Origin: a virus
Virus record (IMG/VR): IMGVR_UViG_3300011113_000298
Coordinates: 1-28,109 of that record
Direction: 5' to 3' (one strand)
DNA length: 28,109 bases
How positions within the stretch are numbered: position 1 is the stretch's first letter; each line of letters begins with the position of its first letter. The notes under the pieces are model-generated. The model ran no database searches and was not told the origin of the DNA. It saw only the letters and a program-made list of their open reading frames with translations. Shown here piece after piece: positions 13,701-22,079 of the stretch. The translations under genes were made by a program, and so were the position numbers.

Positions 13701-15255
13701 GGTTTATGGTTTGACTCCAGGCAGCTTGTTCGACTTCGGGACGTTCAGCCAAGAAAGTATTCAAGTCACCTGCGGCTTGCTGTCTGGTGCGGCTGGTTGA
13801 TCCGCCTACCATTTCGCGCCCCATGTCAAAGACGCTTCTCATGGTGCCCGTCAGGCCACCAAAAGCAGCTCCTGCGCCTGCGCCTTGTGCAGCTCCTTCC
13901 AGGTTGCGTTCAGCGAGATAGCCAAGGCCAGCGCCAACGGCAGCACCGGCAGCACCTTCCTTTAGAGCCTGTGCAGCGGCTTGGCTAGCACCTCGGAAGA
14001 CTGGCTGAAGTTGAGCAAGGCCACTAGCGAACTTTCTGGCAGCTGGTGAGATGTTAGCATTTTGAGCGGCTTGTTCCAGCAATCCAACGCGAGAGGCTTC
14101 TTTTCTTGCGGCTTGAGTAGCTACCTTAACCACTTCAGCAACCTTCTCGGCTGTTGCTGCTCCTGCTAGAGTGCCAGCAGTCACGCCCATATCTGCTAAA
14201 AAGCTTGTGCCTAAAGCTACGCCTTTAACTGCTGCGCCAGTTCCAGGGGCAATGCTTTCGGCTACATTGCCAAGACCTTGCAAAGCTTGGCCTGGAAGGC
14301 TTGCTGCCGTCTGAACTCCGCTCGCTGCTCGTTCGATGCCAGATAATGCGGCTTGACCTAGGCTGCCTGGAGCTGTGCTCATGCCTCTTGGTATTGGCAT
14401 TGATCCACTTTCCACGGTAAACTGAGCGGCATCACCTGCCGCTTGAGCGATAGCGTCTGCGGTTGTCTTTTTAGCGGCTGCGGTTGCTGCTGGCTTGAAG
14501 ATCGACTTACCTGCTAGCTTGGTCGCCAAAGTACGGACTGCGGCAGAGCCAAGGCCGGTTAAAAGGGTAGGATCAATGTTTTGAGCACCTCGGGCAATTT
14601 CTTCAATAGGTGCGCCTTGTAGTGTGTCCTCGATAGCGTAAAGCCGATCAATCGCATCAGCCGCACGTTGTTTTTCCTGCTGAACTAGAGCTTTGTAATC
14701 AGCCTCCGTATTTACTCCTTGCTTGAATGTGTTACCCATTCCACCCATGCCAAGGAATGCAGCGGATTTAGGGTCAGCCGCTTTGCCGATAAACTCTTCT
14801 TTTTTCGGAATAGGCGCTGTCGGAGTAAGAATCTTTGCAGCAATGTCAGCTAGGCCAATCGTTCCGGCCACTATGCCAGCTCCAGTGGACTCTGCGACTT
14901 TGCCAAACTCACCTTGAGCCGCCGTGTAAGCAGCTGCTCCTAGACCTGTGCCGATCTCATCAATGACGTTGGTGAACGTGTCTTTTGCGATGCCCAAGAA
15001 GTCGCCAAGGCTTGTCTTTTTGTTGGCTAGATATTGATTAAATAAAATGAAATCATCATCTGGCATTTTCCAAACCGGATTAACCCAGTTCCTACTTTCG
15101 ATGGACTGAGCTTTAGCTTGCTCCACCTCAAACGCTACATCTTCGCCTGAGCGTGGGTATTCTTGATCAATCGCCGCTTGAATCTCCTGCTCCGTCATGG
15201 AGTCGGGAAACTCTAGCTCAACATCGCGTGACGGAAGAGAAACTGTGATTGGCAT
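10792..15255 (-). CDS. Giant polyvalent-type internal virion protein with zincin motif and kinase-like region
   Basis: This 1487-residue protein is the largest in the window. Residues 1-35 (VSLPSRDVELEFPDSMTEQE) match an N-terminal motif of large phage ejection proteins. Residues 100-480 are Ala/Gly-rich with hydrophobic stretches. DTAAHETSHV at 581-590 is a zincin HExxH, with a possible third ligand in ADEMSAAY (Glu677). Residues 1254-1430 resemble a kinase: GGEHITYI, VLKFTK (Lys1270), SDVEPRNF (Asp1404, Asn1409) and IEPVDL (Asp1422). A short module occurs twice, at about 1087-1120 and 1452-1485. Known polyvalent proteins combine such domains and are thought to enter the host with phage DNA. 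Activities are inferred from motifs. Confidence 0.8.
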   Translation of the reverse strand: MPITVSLPSRDVELEFPDSMTEQEIQAAIDQEYPRSGEDVAFEVEQAKAQSIESRNWVNPVWKMPDDDFILFNQYLANKKTSLGDFLGIAKDTFTNVIDEIGTGLGAAAYTAAQGEFGKVAESTGAGIVAGTIGLADIAAKILTPTAPIPKKEEFIGKAADPKSAAFLGMGGMGNTFKQGVNTEADYKALVQQEKQRAADAIDRLYAIEDTLQGAPIEEIARGAQNIDPTLLTGLGSAAVRTLATKLAGKSIFKPAATAAAKKTTADAIAQAAGDAAQFTVESGSMPIPRGMSTAPGSLGQAALSGIERAASGVQTAASLPGQALQGLGNVAESIAPGTGAAVKGVALGTSFLADMGVTAGTLAGAATAEKVAEVVKVATQAARKEASRVGLLEQAAQNANISPAARKFASGLAQLQPVFRGASQAAAQALKEGAAGAAVGAGLGYLAERNLEGAAQGAGAGAAFGGLTGTMRSVFDMGREMVGGSTSRTRQQAAGDLNTFLAERPEVEQAAWSQTINRLVEQVGLERAAAQVDAMKIAEANGAKVRVATPDEMKQWQNPGWVNTENAFDLVLNPERILGDTAAHETSHVLFSSAINRAFKPEIEQAIFGLADPVTGEIVRPGLFDDIALAKIADQIGDAYGDNTKAANRFKGYANVLRNTTDAASLEKARTSIADEMSAAYTGNLFGRLRPGRFNPDRLPLVYRNALNALEDSILDKFRSVLFEKGMDLGFDSVTRTFKDAKGKPIRIPELDAIVKRALATRGTKAAQAPTAKPDPIPVNPADRAIWARSYGGARGILNDDNTPKTAAQIQAEATARWQDMTQRMAALPETERKGIEFNRDKTGKTVMTAKGQLSPEALNVILDSGTLDPSAKAVLRDVLTSMQNFNKATFDTRYYGVYDRGRGSNKMIAGVKSVSQNEILPYSVEMNSKEGVIIRAVDMTKVRDRLATALTKPQFKDVYASSEAALKDFNLYLENITQINPVDSATLLGGGEKGAKKRNLFYEALGFRLRNNESLLNAPESVISKSQNTVKSYRVERFAKLQDSGNRFAFEEATTHERAMKNFQPDAFTRETLPAGETLTNPDGYRILKKVGSKLYRVYDDQGELIGTTSTEKAAMRKGQDDFAKKAMKEEPATSKSPTEMRFQATVQEQSKPNASSINFDQQGLDDSPIRSILGGSLKFNPKKVNEEYYTEATKAAKAYGAGADFIQSRQSEVSGQVRDQMDRLRSEKLRSDDAILQQFIDAFPSHKVKQGGEHITYIPDDSDFVLKFTKPSDESGVGFTIDEDVGQGFDQKEFRRLRFRQAAVSEYIARTATFSKRFDVPWQVTEVVQNQLGQPVIVSVMKKIEGDVLTRDKADLKIIRDYMAKRGFKQLAEGLMTYHKNYEHIPESTYYNPNTGELISDVEPRNFIRTKSGKIEPVDLMINKFPLEYNIRFQPDPLSPNIMVGSNGTRIIKSPSGKFRVYSVTGTLLGIRDTEQAAKKLATK

Positions 15256-15256
15256 G

Positions 15257-16273
15257 TTATTGAAAGCCTTTACCTGGGATGAATACTCGTCGTGTAGGTC
15301 CGCTTTGAGTTGCTGGCGTCATTTGCTCTCCTGAGCCGCTACGTTTTGCAGCAAGTTCGTTGAACAAGTTTTGCAGGTTTCTGACGCTCTTCAAAGCTTG
15401 TTCGTCAGTTCCAGAAAGGTTGATGCCAGAAAGTGCAGCCTTGATGGATGCTCGCTCTGAGTCAGAGAAAGAGCCTTGATTCTCAAATAGGCTTGCACCA
15501 ATCGCGCCAACTTTGTCAGCGACAATTTCCAAGTCTTTGCGAATGCCAGCTGGTTGATTTTTAATCCCCCAATTAGACAAAGCTTGGTAGAATGAGCCGC
15601 TCATTCCAGTTGCGCTTTGAAATGAAGACTCCCTTTCCTGTCTGAGTTTCTTCTGCTGTTCTGTTTCGTTAGGTGAAGGAGCTGGCCCAATCAATTCTTC
15701 AATGCTTTGAATCCCACTTTGCAAAAGCATCGCTGGATTGATCTTGACCTCGCCTTCAGAGGGAAGATCAACAACTTTGCCGTCCATCACGCCTTTTCCT
15801 GGAACCGGCTTACCGGTCGCAGCATTGATCAATGGAACCGCCGTTGCTTGTGGTATAGCCGGTTGCGCGGCTTGGATGAACTGAGGAGAACTCATGCCGC
15901 CACCCATGACCATTACTTGGTTAGTTCCTGGAATAGGTTCAACTCGAATTGGTGCTTGAGGCCGCTCAATCGCTGGCGCTTCGCCGTAAAGCATGGCTAC
16001 ATCTTCCATGGCTTTTTTTTGAGCTACTTCCATTAAGCCAAGCTTCGCCACTCGCTCAGCACCTCCAGCTTGTTGGATCAGCTCCTGCATTCGGCTTTGA
16101 ATGAGATTGACGTATTCTTGACGAGCTGGCGAAGGTCTTAATTGTGGCGCTACCTGTTGTGCAGGCTGTGGCGCATAGCTGGACAAATCAGGCTGCTGTT
16201 GTTGAGGAACAGGAATACCCATTTGGGCATAGTAGCTCAGAGCTTCGGGGGAGAGTGTGCCTGGGGTTGCCAT
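15257..16273 (-). CDS. Internal/ejection-type virion protein
   Basis: This 338-residue protein is Gln-, Pro- and Ala-rich at the N-terminus (YAQMGIPVPQQQQPDLSSYA) and has helical segments later (EQQKKLRQERESSFQ; DEQALKSVRNLQNLFNELAAK). I know no named family. It lies one base upstream of the 1487-residue protein and follows other Gln/Ala-rich proteins, the usual place and composition of podoviral internal or ejection proteins. The message contains an A8 run around 16013-16020 that could promote slippage, but no useful alternative frame is evident. Confidence 0.65.
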   Translation of the reverse strand: MATPGTLSPEALSYYAQMGIPVPQQQQPDLSSYAPQPAQQVAPQLRPSPARQEYVNLIQSRMQELIQQAGGAERVAKLGLMEVAQKKAMEDVAMLYGEAPAIERPQAPIRVEPIPGTNQVMVMGGGMSSPQFIQAAQPAIPQATAVPLINAATGKPVPGKGVMDGKVVDLPSEGEVKINPAMLLQSGIQSIEELIGPAPSPNETEQQKKLRQERESSFQSATGMSGSFYQALSNWGIKNQPAGIRKDLEIVADKVGAIGASLFENQGSFSDSERASIKAALSGINLSGTDEQALKSVRNLQNLFNELAAKRSGSGEQMTPATQSGPTRRVFIPGKGFQ

Positions 16274-16278
16274 GATGT

Positions 16279-16794
16279 TTATCTTCCGAAAAGAATTGGA
16301 TTAGGTGTGCCGTTTCCAGTTGGCAAGGGTAAGCCCCAACCTTGAAGCACTGAGTTTCTTTCTTGCTGAAATCCCTGCATCTGCTGTGCTCGCTGAGCTG
16401 CCTGTTGCTGCATGTCGAAGGCCATCTTCTCGCGGCGCAGTCTTTCCATCAGTAAGGCGTTTTGTTGGGCGGACTGGATGTCTTTCACGAACTGCCCAGA
16501 CTGAGCCGTATTCATCTGCCCCAGGTTGGCATAACGCTCCGTCAAAACAGGGTCAATCGGCTGGCCGGTCACTTGGCTAAGCTGTTCGAGTTGAGCCATG
16601 CCAGTCTGGGCTGCGTCACGGTTGATTCCACCAAGCTCTTTGTTTTGGTAGTATTTATCAATGACGCCAGCAGTGGCTTTGCCAAGACCTTCGATGGCTT
16701 TGGCGTAGTTGTCACCAACGCGCATCTGAGCTTCCATCCAGCCTTGGGGAAGCACTTGGTAGCCACCAGTATAAGAAGCAAAAGGAGTCGCCAT
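16279..16794 (-). CDS. Small internal/ejection-type virion protein
   Basis: This 171-residue protein (MATPFASYTGGYQVLPQGWM) has an N-terminal helix (GDNYAKAIEGLGKATAGVID) and a long Gln-rich helical region (MAFDMQQQAAQRAQQMQGFQ). The composition is like the neighbouring proteins encoded at 15257-16273 and 17599-18459. The position, one base after the PAPS-reductase-like gene and before the next ejection-type gene, suggests a virion interior protein. No family recognised; the role is inferred from context. Confidence 0.6.
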   Translation of the reverse strand: MATPFASYTGGYQVLPQGWMEAQMRVGDNYAKAIEGLGKATAGVIDKYYQNKELGGINRDAAQTGMAQLEQLSQVTGQPIDPVLTERYANLGQMNTAQSGQFVKDIQSAQQNALLMERLRREKMAFDMQQQAAQRAQQMQGFQQERNSVLQGWGLPLPTGNGTPNPILFGR

Positions 16795-16795
16795 A

Positions 16796-17599
16796 TTAGT
16801 CTTGCATGTAAGTCAGCTTTTCCTGTGCAGCCCAAGGCACAAGGTGAGCAATGTTTTCAACGGTCATTCCAAGCTTGGGGCATGGCACGAATTTAGCAGC
16901 GTTCTCGCGTCGATCAAGACAGCGAGTGCAGGCATGAACATAATCGACGTTATGCAGTTTGTTAGCCTTTTCCTGCCAGCCGTCAGCGGTCTTTTCGTAT
17001 CGCTTGTCGTCGTAAGGCACTCCATGGCTCTCCAGGTATTCCCAAACGTCATTATGCGTCCAGTCACGCAAAGGAAAGAGCATCGTGGCTTGACCGGGAA
17101 CGAATCGAGCCTCAATCCTGGTGCCTGCGTCTCCGCCTAGAATAGGGTCAGAGTCGCAGCCTTTGTGGCCTATCCAAAGAGCTTGGAACGGCTGCATCTC
17201 AAGCGCTTGCTGTTTAGGACGCTTCAGGATGTCCAGAGCACATGCCCAGGGGGCGTTTTCGACGGGTTCTACGATGCCGGTCGGGCAGGTCAGCGAGGTG
17301 CTATTGAGTTGGTAAAGGTTCTGAACCTCAAACTCATCATTGGTTTGCTGAAAAGCGGACTCCTGGGGATGCCAGGTGTAAACCAAGAGCTTCCAGTCAC
17401 GAATCAGCTTATCATGGAACTCGTATTTCCACGGCTGCCAAGGCTCACGGAAGAAGATCAACGGCAGGTCAATGCCCATGCTCCGCATGATGTGAAGCAG
17501 GGCCATGCTATCCTTTCCACCAGACCAACAAACCAAGCTGTTAGGAAAGTGGCGGATGCCATCTGCAATGAGTTGACGCGTTTTGTCGAGTTTGGTCAT
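16796..17599 (-). CDS. PAPS-reductase-family (adenine nucleotide alpha hydrolase) protein
   Basis: This 267-residue protein has the PP-loop SGGKDS at residues 26-31 and the family motif FPLRDWTHNDVWEYLESHGV at 175-194, followed by PYDDKRY, as in phosphoadenosine phosphosulfate reductases. The C-terminus carries CTRC at 224-227 and a third Cys at 240 (VPCPKLG), which could bind metal or an iron-sulfur cluster. The CxxC arrangement differs from the ECGLH active-site tail of assimilatory reductases, so sulfate reduction is not assured. Sulfur transfer to tRNA or DNA is an alternative. It overlaps the upstream gene by one base and lies among ejection-type genes. Confidence 0.85.
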   Translation of the reverse strand: MTKLDKTRQLIADGIRHFPNSLVCWSGGKDSMALLHIMRSMGIDLPLIFFREPWQPWKYEFHDKLIRDWKLLVYTWHPQESAFQQTNDEFEVQNLYQLNSTSLTCPTGIVEPVENAPWACALDILKRPKQQALEMQPFQALWIGHKGCDSDPILGGDAGTRIEARFVPGQATMLFPLRDWTHNDVWEYLESHGVPYDDKRYEKTADGWQEKANKLHNVDYVHACTRCLDRRENAAKFVPCPKLGMTVENIAHLVPWAAQEKLTYMQD

Positions 17600-18459
17600 T
17601 AGATCAAGGCAGCTGCCACCACTCCAGAAGCCACACCGCCACCAATAGCGCCAACGGCTCCAATACCAGATGAAATCATGCTGCTACGGTTGGCAGCATT
17701 GGCAGCACTAGCCCCAGCTTGAGCTTGTGACCTTTGGGCAGAGATGTCCATGCTCATCCGGCTCTCAGGGTTGAAAAAGTTGCCTCCTGCGTTGTAGCCG
17801 GTCAGTCCTTGGCCTTGGCCTGTGAGTGCCATCAAGCTTTGTAAGCTGCCGCCTCCCATCATATTCGAGTAATATTGAGGCATTCCAGAGCCTTCGAGCT
17901 GTGCTGCTGTTTGACCCGCAAACTGCCTGCGCTGTTGCAGCCTTTCCTGACCTAGCCCGTATTGGTTGAGGATCTCTGAGCCAATGGCGCGATTGGTTAG
18001 ACCTAGCCCACGTCCTGCAAAGGCAGCGCGACTGGCCTGTTGAGCTTGTCTCGTCTCTTCAGGCGTTAAACTAGCACCTGCAGCTAGGTCTTGCTCTGCC
18101 TGCTGTTGCAAGCCAGAGAGCAAGCCTTGCGTTCCAGCAGCTTGACGGAACGATTGCACATACTGCGGGGCAAATTGCTGCATCTGCTTTAGCTCTTCAG
18201 CACGTAAAGCCGCTGTGTCCTGTGCTTCCATCTGGCGGAACTGAGGTGCTAGTTCCTGCAGGGTGCCGAGATAACCAGGAGTATCGCCAACGCCAAACAG
18301 ACCGCCTCTCAGGTTCTGCAAGTTCATTTCGGTGAACTGCGGCTGATATTCCCTCTCCAGAGCTAGCAGTTGAGGAGCGATTCGAGCCTGACTTCTCAGC
18401 GCAGACTGCATCTGCGAACTGTAAGACGGGATTTTGGGAGCGGAAGCTTTAGAACCCAT
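17599..18459 (-). CDS. Ejection/internal virion protein with C-terminal membrane segment
   Basis: This 286-residue protein starts MGSKASAPKIPSYSSQMQSA and is Gln/Ala-rich and helical (RAEELKQMQQFAPQYVQSFR; LQQQAEQDLAAG). The middle is Gly/Gln-rich, and the C-terminus is a small-residue hydrophobic segment (ISSGIGAVGAIGGGVASGVV), a plausible membrane helix with GxxxG spacing. This composition is typical of podoviral internal proteins that form a conduit for DNA in the host envelope. No named family. The start overlaps the upstream stop by 11 bases. Confidence 0.65.
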   Translation of the reverse strand: MGSKASAPKIPSYSSQMQSALRSQARIAPQLLALEREYQPQFTEMNLQNLRGGLFGVGDTPGYLGTLQELAPQFRQMEAQDTAALRAEELKQMQQFAPQYVQSFRQAAGTQGLLSGLQQQAEQDLAAGASLTPEETRQAQQASRAAFAGRGLGLTNRAIGSEILNQYGLGQERLQQRRQFAGQTAAQLEGSGMPQYYSNMMGGGSLQSLMALTGQGQGLTGYNAGGNFFNPESRMSMDISAQRSQAQAGASAANAANRSSMISSGIGAVGAIGGGVASGVVAAALI

Positions 18460-18784
18460 TTAGTTTGGAGTGTAGAGATTTGAAGGAATAGGCACGATAG
18501 CGGTCTTGCCCGTGACGCTGAAAAACAAGGTGCTCCAACGGAAAAGGGCACGCTTTGAACATATCCATCATATTACCTGCGGCAAGATGCACGAACCACG
18601 CATTTGGTTTGTCAGCTTCGGTGAATACGTCCACTCCATCCCAGAAGACAGGACGAAACAAAAGGAAACAACGAGGAGAGGAATAGACATAACCATTTTT
18701 GAAGTATTCGGCGAGCAACTGCTCGAACGTGTCACCGTCCGAGTTTCTGGAAAACCAGAGAGCTGCTTTTTGCCAGGGTTGCAT
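18449..18784 (-). CDS. Small hypothetical virion-region protein
   Basis: I take the ATG at 18784, which overlaps the TGA of the fibre-like gene by one base (TGATG). A GTG at 18787 is equally in frame. The 111-residue product (MQPWQKAALWFSRNSDGDTF, then WFVHLAAGNMMDMFKACPFP and VFQRHGQDRYRAYSFKSL) looks like a compact alpha/beta protein. It resembles unnamed proteins found near ejection genes in other phages, but I cannot give a family. Function is unknown. Confidence 0.6.
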   Translation of the reverse strand: MQPWQKAALWFSRNSDGDTFEQLLAEYFKNGYVYSSPRCFLLFRPVFWDGVDVFTEADKPNAWFVHLAAGNMMDMFKACPFPLEHLVFQRHGQDRYRAYSFKSLHSKLNGF

Positions 18785-20130
18785 CACCAGAGAGCGAAGA
18801 AGTCAGCTTGACCCGTAGTGGTTGAAACGCCACCACCAGCTGAACCATTTAGCCAGAAGCCAAAGCCGTTTACAGTTTGATAAAGGCTTGCGTTCAAGTA
18901 GCTAACGTAATTTGTTTGAAGCGGATACATCGTGTTGCTAAAGTTGCCCCAACAATTACCTGAAACAATGTAGCTAGTCGCAGAAGGTGGCTTATTTGTG
19001 AAGCTCACCTGAATAGCTCGATCAGTAGGATGCCCAAAGGCACAGTAAACATTGTTTCCAGCTAGGATTTCGTGCTGATACCAATTGATGGTTGGCGCTG
19101 GTCCTGAGCTTGGGATTTGAGTGGTTGCAGCGGTGATGACAGTAAAAACAGAAGAACTAACTACGGTTGCCACCGCATACCATCCAGTGGCAATGCCGTT
19201 CTGTGTATAAATCACATCGCCAACTCTTAAACCGTGATCTGCTTTTGTGATAGTTGCTGTCGTGCTGCCAGACGCACGGGTGACAGTGCCTGAAATAGTG
19301 GTTGGGTTAAGGTTAATCTTTGCCCAGGCTTTAATCAGGCCACCTGGGGTTGATCGTAGCTTGTTGGAATCGGAAACGTCCTTGAAGAGGAACTCGTCCC
19401 CTGATCCTAGCTCCACCGTTTTCAGATTCGCTGCAATGTCACCTTGGATGCTGCCTGCTAGCGTCGATTGAACGGTGGTCGTGCGCTCATACCAAGAGAC
19501 GTTTCCAGAGGTGGCTCCGCTATCAGTGACAGTGATCGTGAACGTGTCAGTTCCCGTCACGGTGACAGAGTAAGTGCCAGAGAGCGCCGTGTTGTTTTGA
19601 ATGACAAACCAACGGCTGTTTCCAGTCGTTAGGCCGTGAGCTGCCTTTGTTACCGTGATTGTCGTGGTAACTCTAGTGTAAGTGCCTGTGACGGCTGCCT
19701 GTCCTAGAGTGGCGTCATTATTCGCGCTAATTGCGCCATTTAAGGTCGTAGCACCGTTGAAGGTGGCAACAGCCCCAAAGGTTGCGGCAGCGTTGAATGT
19801 CGCGTTGTCGCTGCTGGCGTTGCCAATCGTCGAGTTTCCGTTGACTTGAAGTTTTCCAATGATTTCAGCATCGGTTTGGACTTGAAGTTCAGCGACTCTA
19901 GTTGCTGGCAAGTTTAAGGCCAAGGTCGCCACCGTGATTTTCTTCACCGCTCCGCCGTCAATGTCATTGATCAGCAATTCGTCACCTGTGGCAGGGGATG
20001 TCAGCTCGGTTTGCTGCGCGATGAAGTCAGGCAAGGGAGACGCCCCCGTGACGTGGTTGTTGAGGTCAGTAGCAGATAGCGTTTGACCGTTGGAGAATGC
20101 TGGCGATACGCCGGATTGAAGTTTTGCCAT
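18784..20130 (-). CDS. Tail fibre or tail-associated protein with repeated beta modules
   Basis: This 448-residue protein has Asn/Ala/Thr-rich repeats at about 95-150 (GNASSDNATFNAAATFGAVA; FNGATTLNGAIS), as in trimeric fibre shafts. It has two beta modules, 152-212 (TKAAHGLTTG ... LSGTYSVTV ... DTFTITV) and 282-337 (TKADHGLRVGDVIYTQ ... GWYAVATV ... SVFTVI). A C-terminal domain (340-448) may be the receptor-binding end. The N-terminus (FSNGQTLSATDLNNHVTG) is typical of phage fibre starts. A related module is in the nozzle-like protein next to it. Host recognition is the likely role. Confidence 0.7.
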   Translation of the reverse strand: MAKLQSGVSPAFSNGQTLSATDLNNHVTGASPLPDFIAQQTELTSPATGDELLINDIDGGAVKKITVATLALNLPATRVAELQVQTDAEIIGKLQVNGNSTIGNASSDNATFNAAATFGAVATFNGATTLNGAISANNDATLGQAAVTGTYTRVTTTITVTKAAHGLTTGNSRWFVIQNNTALSGTYSVTVTGTDTFTITVTDSGATSGNVSWYERTTTVQSTLAGSIQGDIAANLKTVELGSGDEFLFKDVSDSNKLRSTPGGLIKAWAKINLNPTTISGTVTRASGSTTATITKADHGLRVGDVIYTQNGIATGWYAVATVVSSSVFTVITAATTQIPSSGPAPTINWYQHEILAGNNVYCAFGHPTDRAIQVSFTNKPPSATSYIVSGNCWGNFSNTMYPLQTNYVSYLNASLYQTVNGFGFWLNGSAGGGVSTTTGQADFFALW

Positions 20131-20132
20131 GA

Positions 20133-22049
20133 TTAATCAGCGGATACGAGGTTTCTTCCTGTCACGGTAGCGTCTAACGAGTAGCTGCGCAAGACTGGCC
20201 TACCTGCCAGGCTTTGGAAGAGAATGTCAGCAGAATATCCTCTGCGGCCAATGCGAGTTCTGACGGTTTTGTCTTCGTCAGCCGTAGCTCCAAAGCGGAT
20301 AAGCTGAACCGTAGTATCAGGGTTAGTGATGACGACGGAAATCGTCATGTCGTCGCCTTGGTTTAACACAAAGTCTGACTGGAGTCCGCTGAAGCGTTTT
20401 TCGTCGAAGGTCTTGAAGTTGTAACGACGAGTCAAGATTTGCCCATCGACAGGAATCGTCGCAGCACCTTCCACAAAGGTTGCTGACGTTGCTCCTCCGA
20501 TTGTGCCTAGCGTTGCCGTTCCTAGGACGGGCGTTCCTGTGCCGTCGTTGATCTCGTCGTAGTCCTCTTCTTCTAACAAGAAGTAGTTTCCAGCCGATAC
20601 GGCATACATTCGCTTGCTATTGTTATACAGTGCCTGAAGCAGGTTCTTGGGCTGCATTTGCGATGGGTAGCTGTCCATCGACTCCCAGGCTTGATTGAGC
20701 AGCGAATAGACCAGAACTGCATTGTTCGACGTGCCGGAATCCATTGGCACTGCCAGATAGTAACGGTTGTTCCAGAATAGGCCGCAAGAGCCACTAGAAG
20801 CCGTGGCATTGATGCGGTTCACTAGGTCGCTAATCGGCTCGGAAAGCGGTCTTTGATCTCCAATCAATCGCAGGTCGAGAGTGTGCGAGAGTTGAAAGAT
20901 GCCACGGTCAGAAAGGAAGAACACCTGCTGGCCTGCTAGCTGAATCGAGCGTCTTGCAGAGCATCCGAACTGAGTTGTTAGCGTTTGAATGAATGAGTCA
21001 GCATTGATTCCACGATTAATGCTTGCGGCAATGGCAGGAGGTGGCAGGAAGGCATAGTAAATGCTGTTTCGTTGGAAGATCAGGAACTTGTCCTCCTGGA
21101 ACGGCACAAAGCCAACAATGTAATCATTCGAGCCTGTATTGATGCGGAACTGGTCAAGGCTGACATCAAAGACGTTTGGATCGTAGAAGTTTGACGCTGC
21201 GATCTCGTCACGACTAACACAAAGCACGATTCGACCTTGGAAATACATGCCAAAGTCAGCTGGAGGCATACAAACGTCGTCTCCTCCTTCAAGGTATGGG
21301 TATTGAGTGGCGTTCGCCTGTTCTACCACACTCACTGTGCTGCCATTCCAGACCAAAGCAGCTTTGGCCTTAACGCTGGTGAAAGTGTTATGTGAAATTG
21401 TTCCTGACGCTGTGGTGGTGTAAGTCACCGAATAAATGCCAGAAGATAGCGTTGCCGTTTCGACAAAGTAAGAGCCTGATAGCGTTTGATGCCCAGGGAC
21501 ATAAACGATGATCTCATCTCCGACAGCATAACCAGGGTTTGTTGTGCCAAACGTCAGAGTGACGGTTGTTCCTGTGCGACTAACAGCGGATTCTCCTGGC
21601 GATTTTGCAATGGTGAGAACCGGATTGCGAGAGTAGCCACGAAGGATATACACCTTGTCAGCAGCCTGGAACGCGTCGCACGGGTCAGATGCAGTAATAC
21701 CTCGAACGTAAGTCGTGCCGCTAATCGTGCGACTCGGAAAGGCATATTTCGTGGAGAGGTTTCCTGTGCTGGTGTCATACGCATAAAGGCCATCTGAAGC
21801 GACTAGGATCAGGTATTCAGTGCCAGCGGCATCCAAGTAAGTGCAGCTTGTGCGGAAGTTTACACCAGCCGTAACGAGGCTAGGAAGCGTCAAATCACGA
21901 CAGCCAGACCGAACGGCAGCATTTCCCCTGTCCATGCGGATATTTTTCGCAAACTGGACGTATCCAGGCTGGATATTGACGGGGTTGTCTCGGCTCGCCA
22001 TGCCGATAAAGCCTGAGTCTCCATCCGTTTGGTAAGGGGTGTTTGGCAT
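20133..22049 (-). CDS. Large tail structural protein, nozzle/tubular-B-like
   Basis: This 638-residue beta-rich protein begins with a block typical of large podoviral tail proteins (NPVNIQPGYVQFAKNIRMDR, then AAVRSG), where a phage hub or nozzle subunit starts. Many propeller-like strands follow (YLILVASDGLYAYDT; RGIFQLSHTLDLRLIGDQRP; NRYYLAVPMD). Residues 154-222 contain the same beta module as the next protein. Size, fold pattern and position before fibre and ejection genes fit the tail nozzle analogue of T7 gp12-like proteins. The exact family is not identified, so the name is a role inferred from context. Confidence 0.65.
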   Translation of the reverse strand: MPNTPYQTDGDSGFIGMASRDNPVNIQPGYVQFAKNIRMDRGNAAVRSGCRDLTLPSLVTAGVNFRTSCTYLDAAGTEYLILVASDGLYAYDTSTGNLSTKYAFPSRTISGTTYVRGITASDPCDAFQAADKVYILRGYSRNPVLTIAKSPGESAVSRTGTTVTLTFGTTNPGYAVGDEIIVYVPGHQTLSGSYFVETATLSSGIYSVTYTTTASGTISHNTFTSVKAKAALVWNGSTVSVVEQANATQYPYLEGGDDVCMPPADFGMYFQGRIVLCVSRDEIAASNFYDPNVFDVSLDQFRINTGSNDYIVGFVPFQEDKFLIFQRNSIYYAFLPPPAIAASINRGINADSFIQTLTTQFGCSARRSIQLAGQQVFFLSDRGIFQLSHTLDLRLIGDQRPLSEPISDLVNRINATASSGSCGLFWNNRYYLAVPMDSGTSNNAVLVYSLLNQAWESMDSYPSQMQPKNLLQALYNNSKRMYAVSAGNYFLLEEEDYDEINDGTGTPVLGTATLGTIGGATSATFVEGAATIPVDGQILTRRYNFKTFDEKRFSGLQSDFVLNQGDDMTISVVITNPDTTVQLIRFGATADEDKTVRTRIGRRGYSADILFQSLAGRPVLRSYSLDATVTGRNLVSAD

Positions 22050-22079
22050 AACCTAGTTTTCCACTAAAAAGGAAGGCAA

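Noticed and set aside
16013-16020. T8 run (A8 in the message) as a programmed slippage site
   Set aside because: The other frames give no sensible extension and the internal protein frame is complete.
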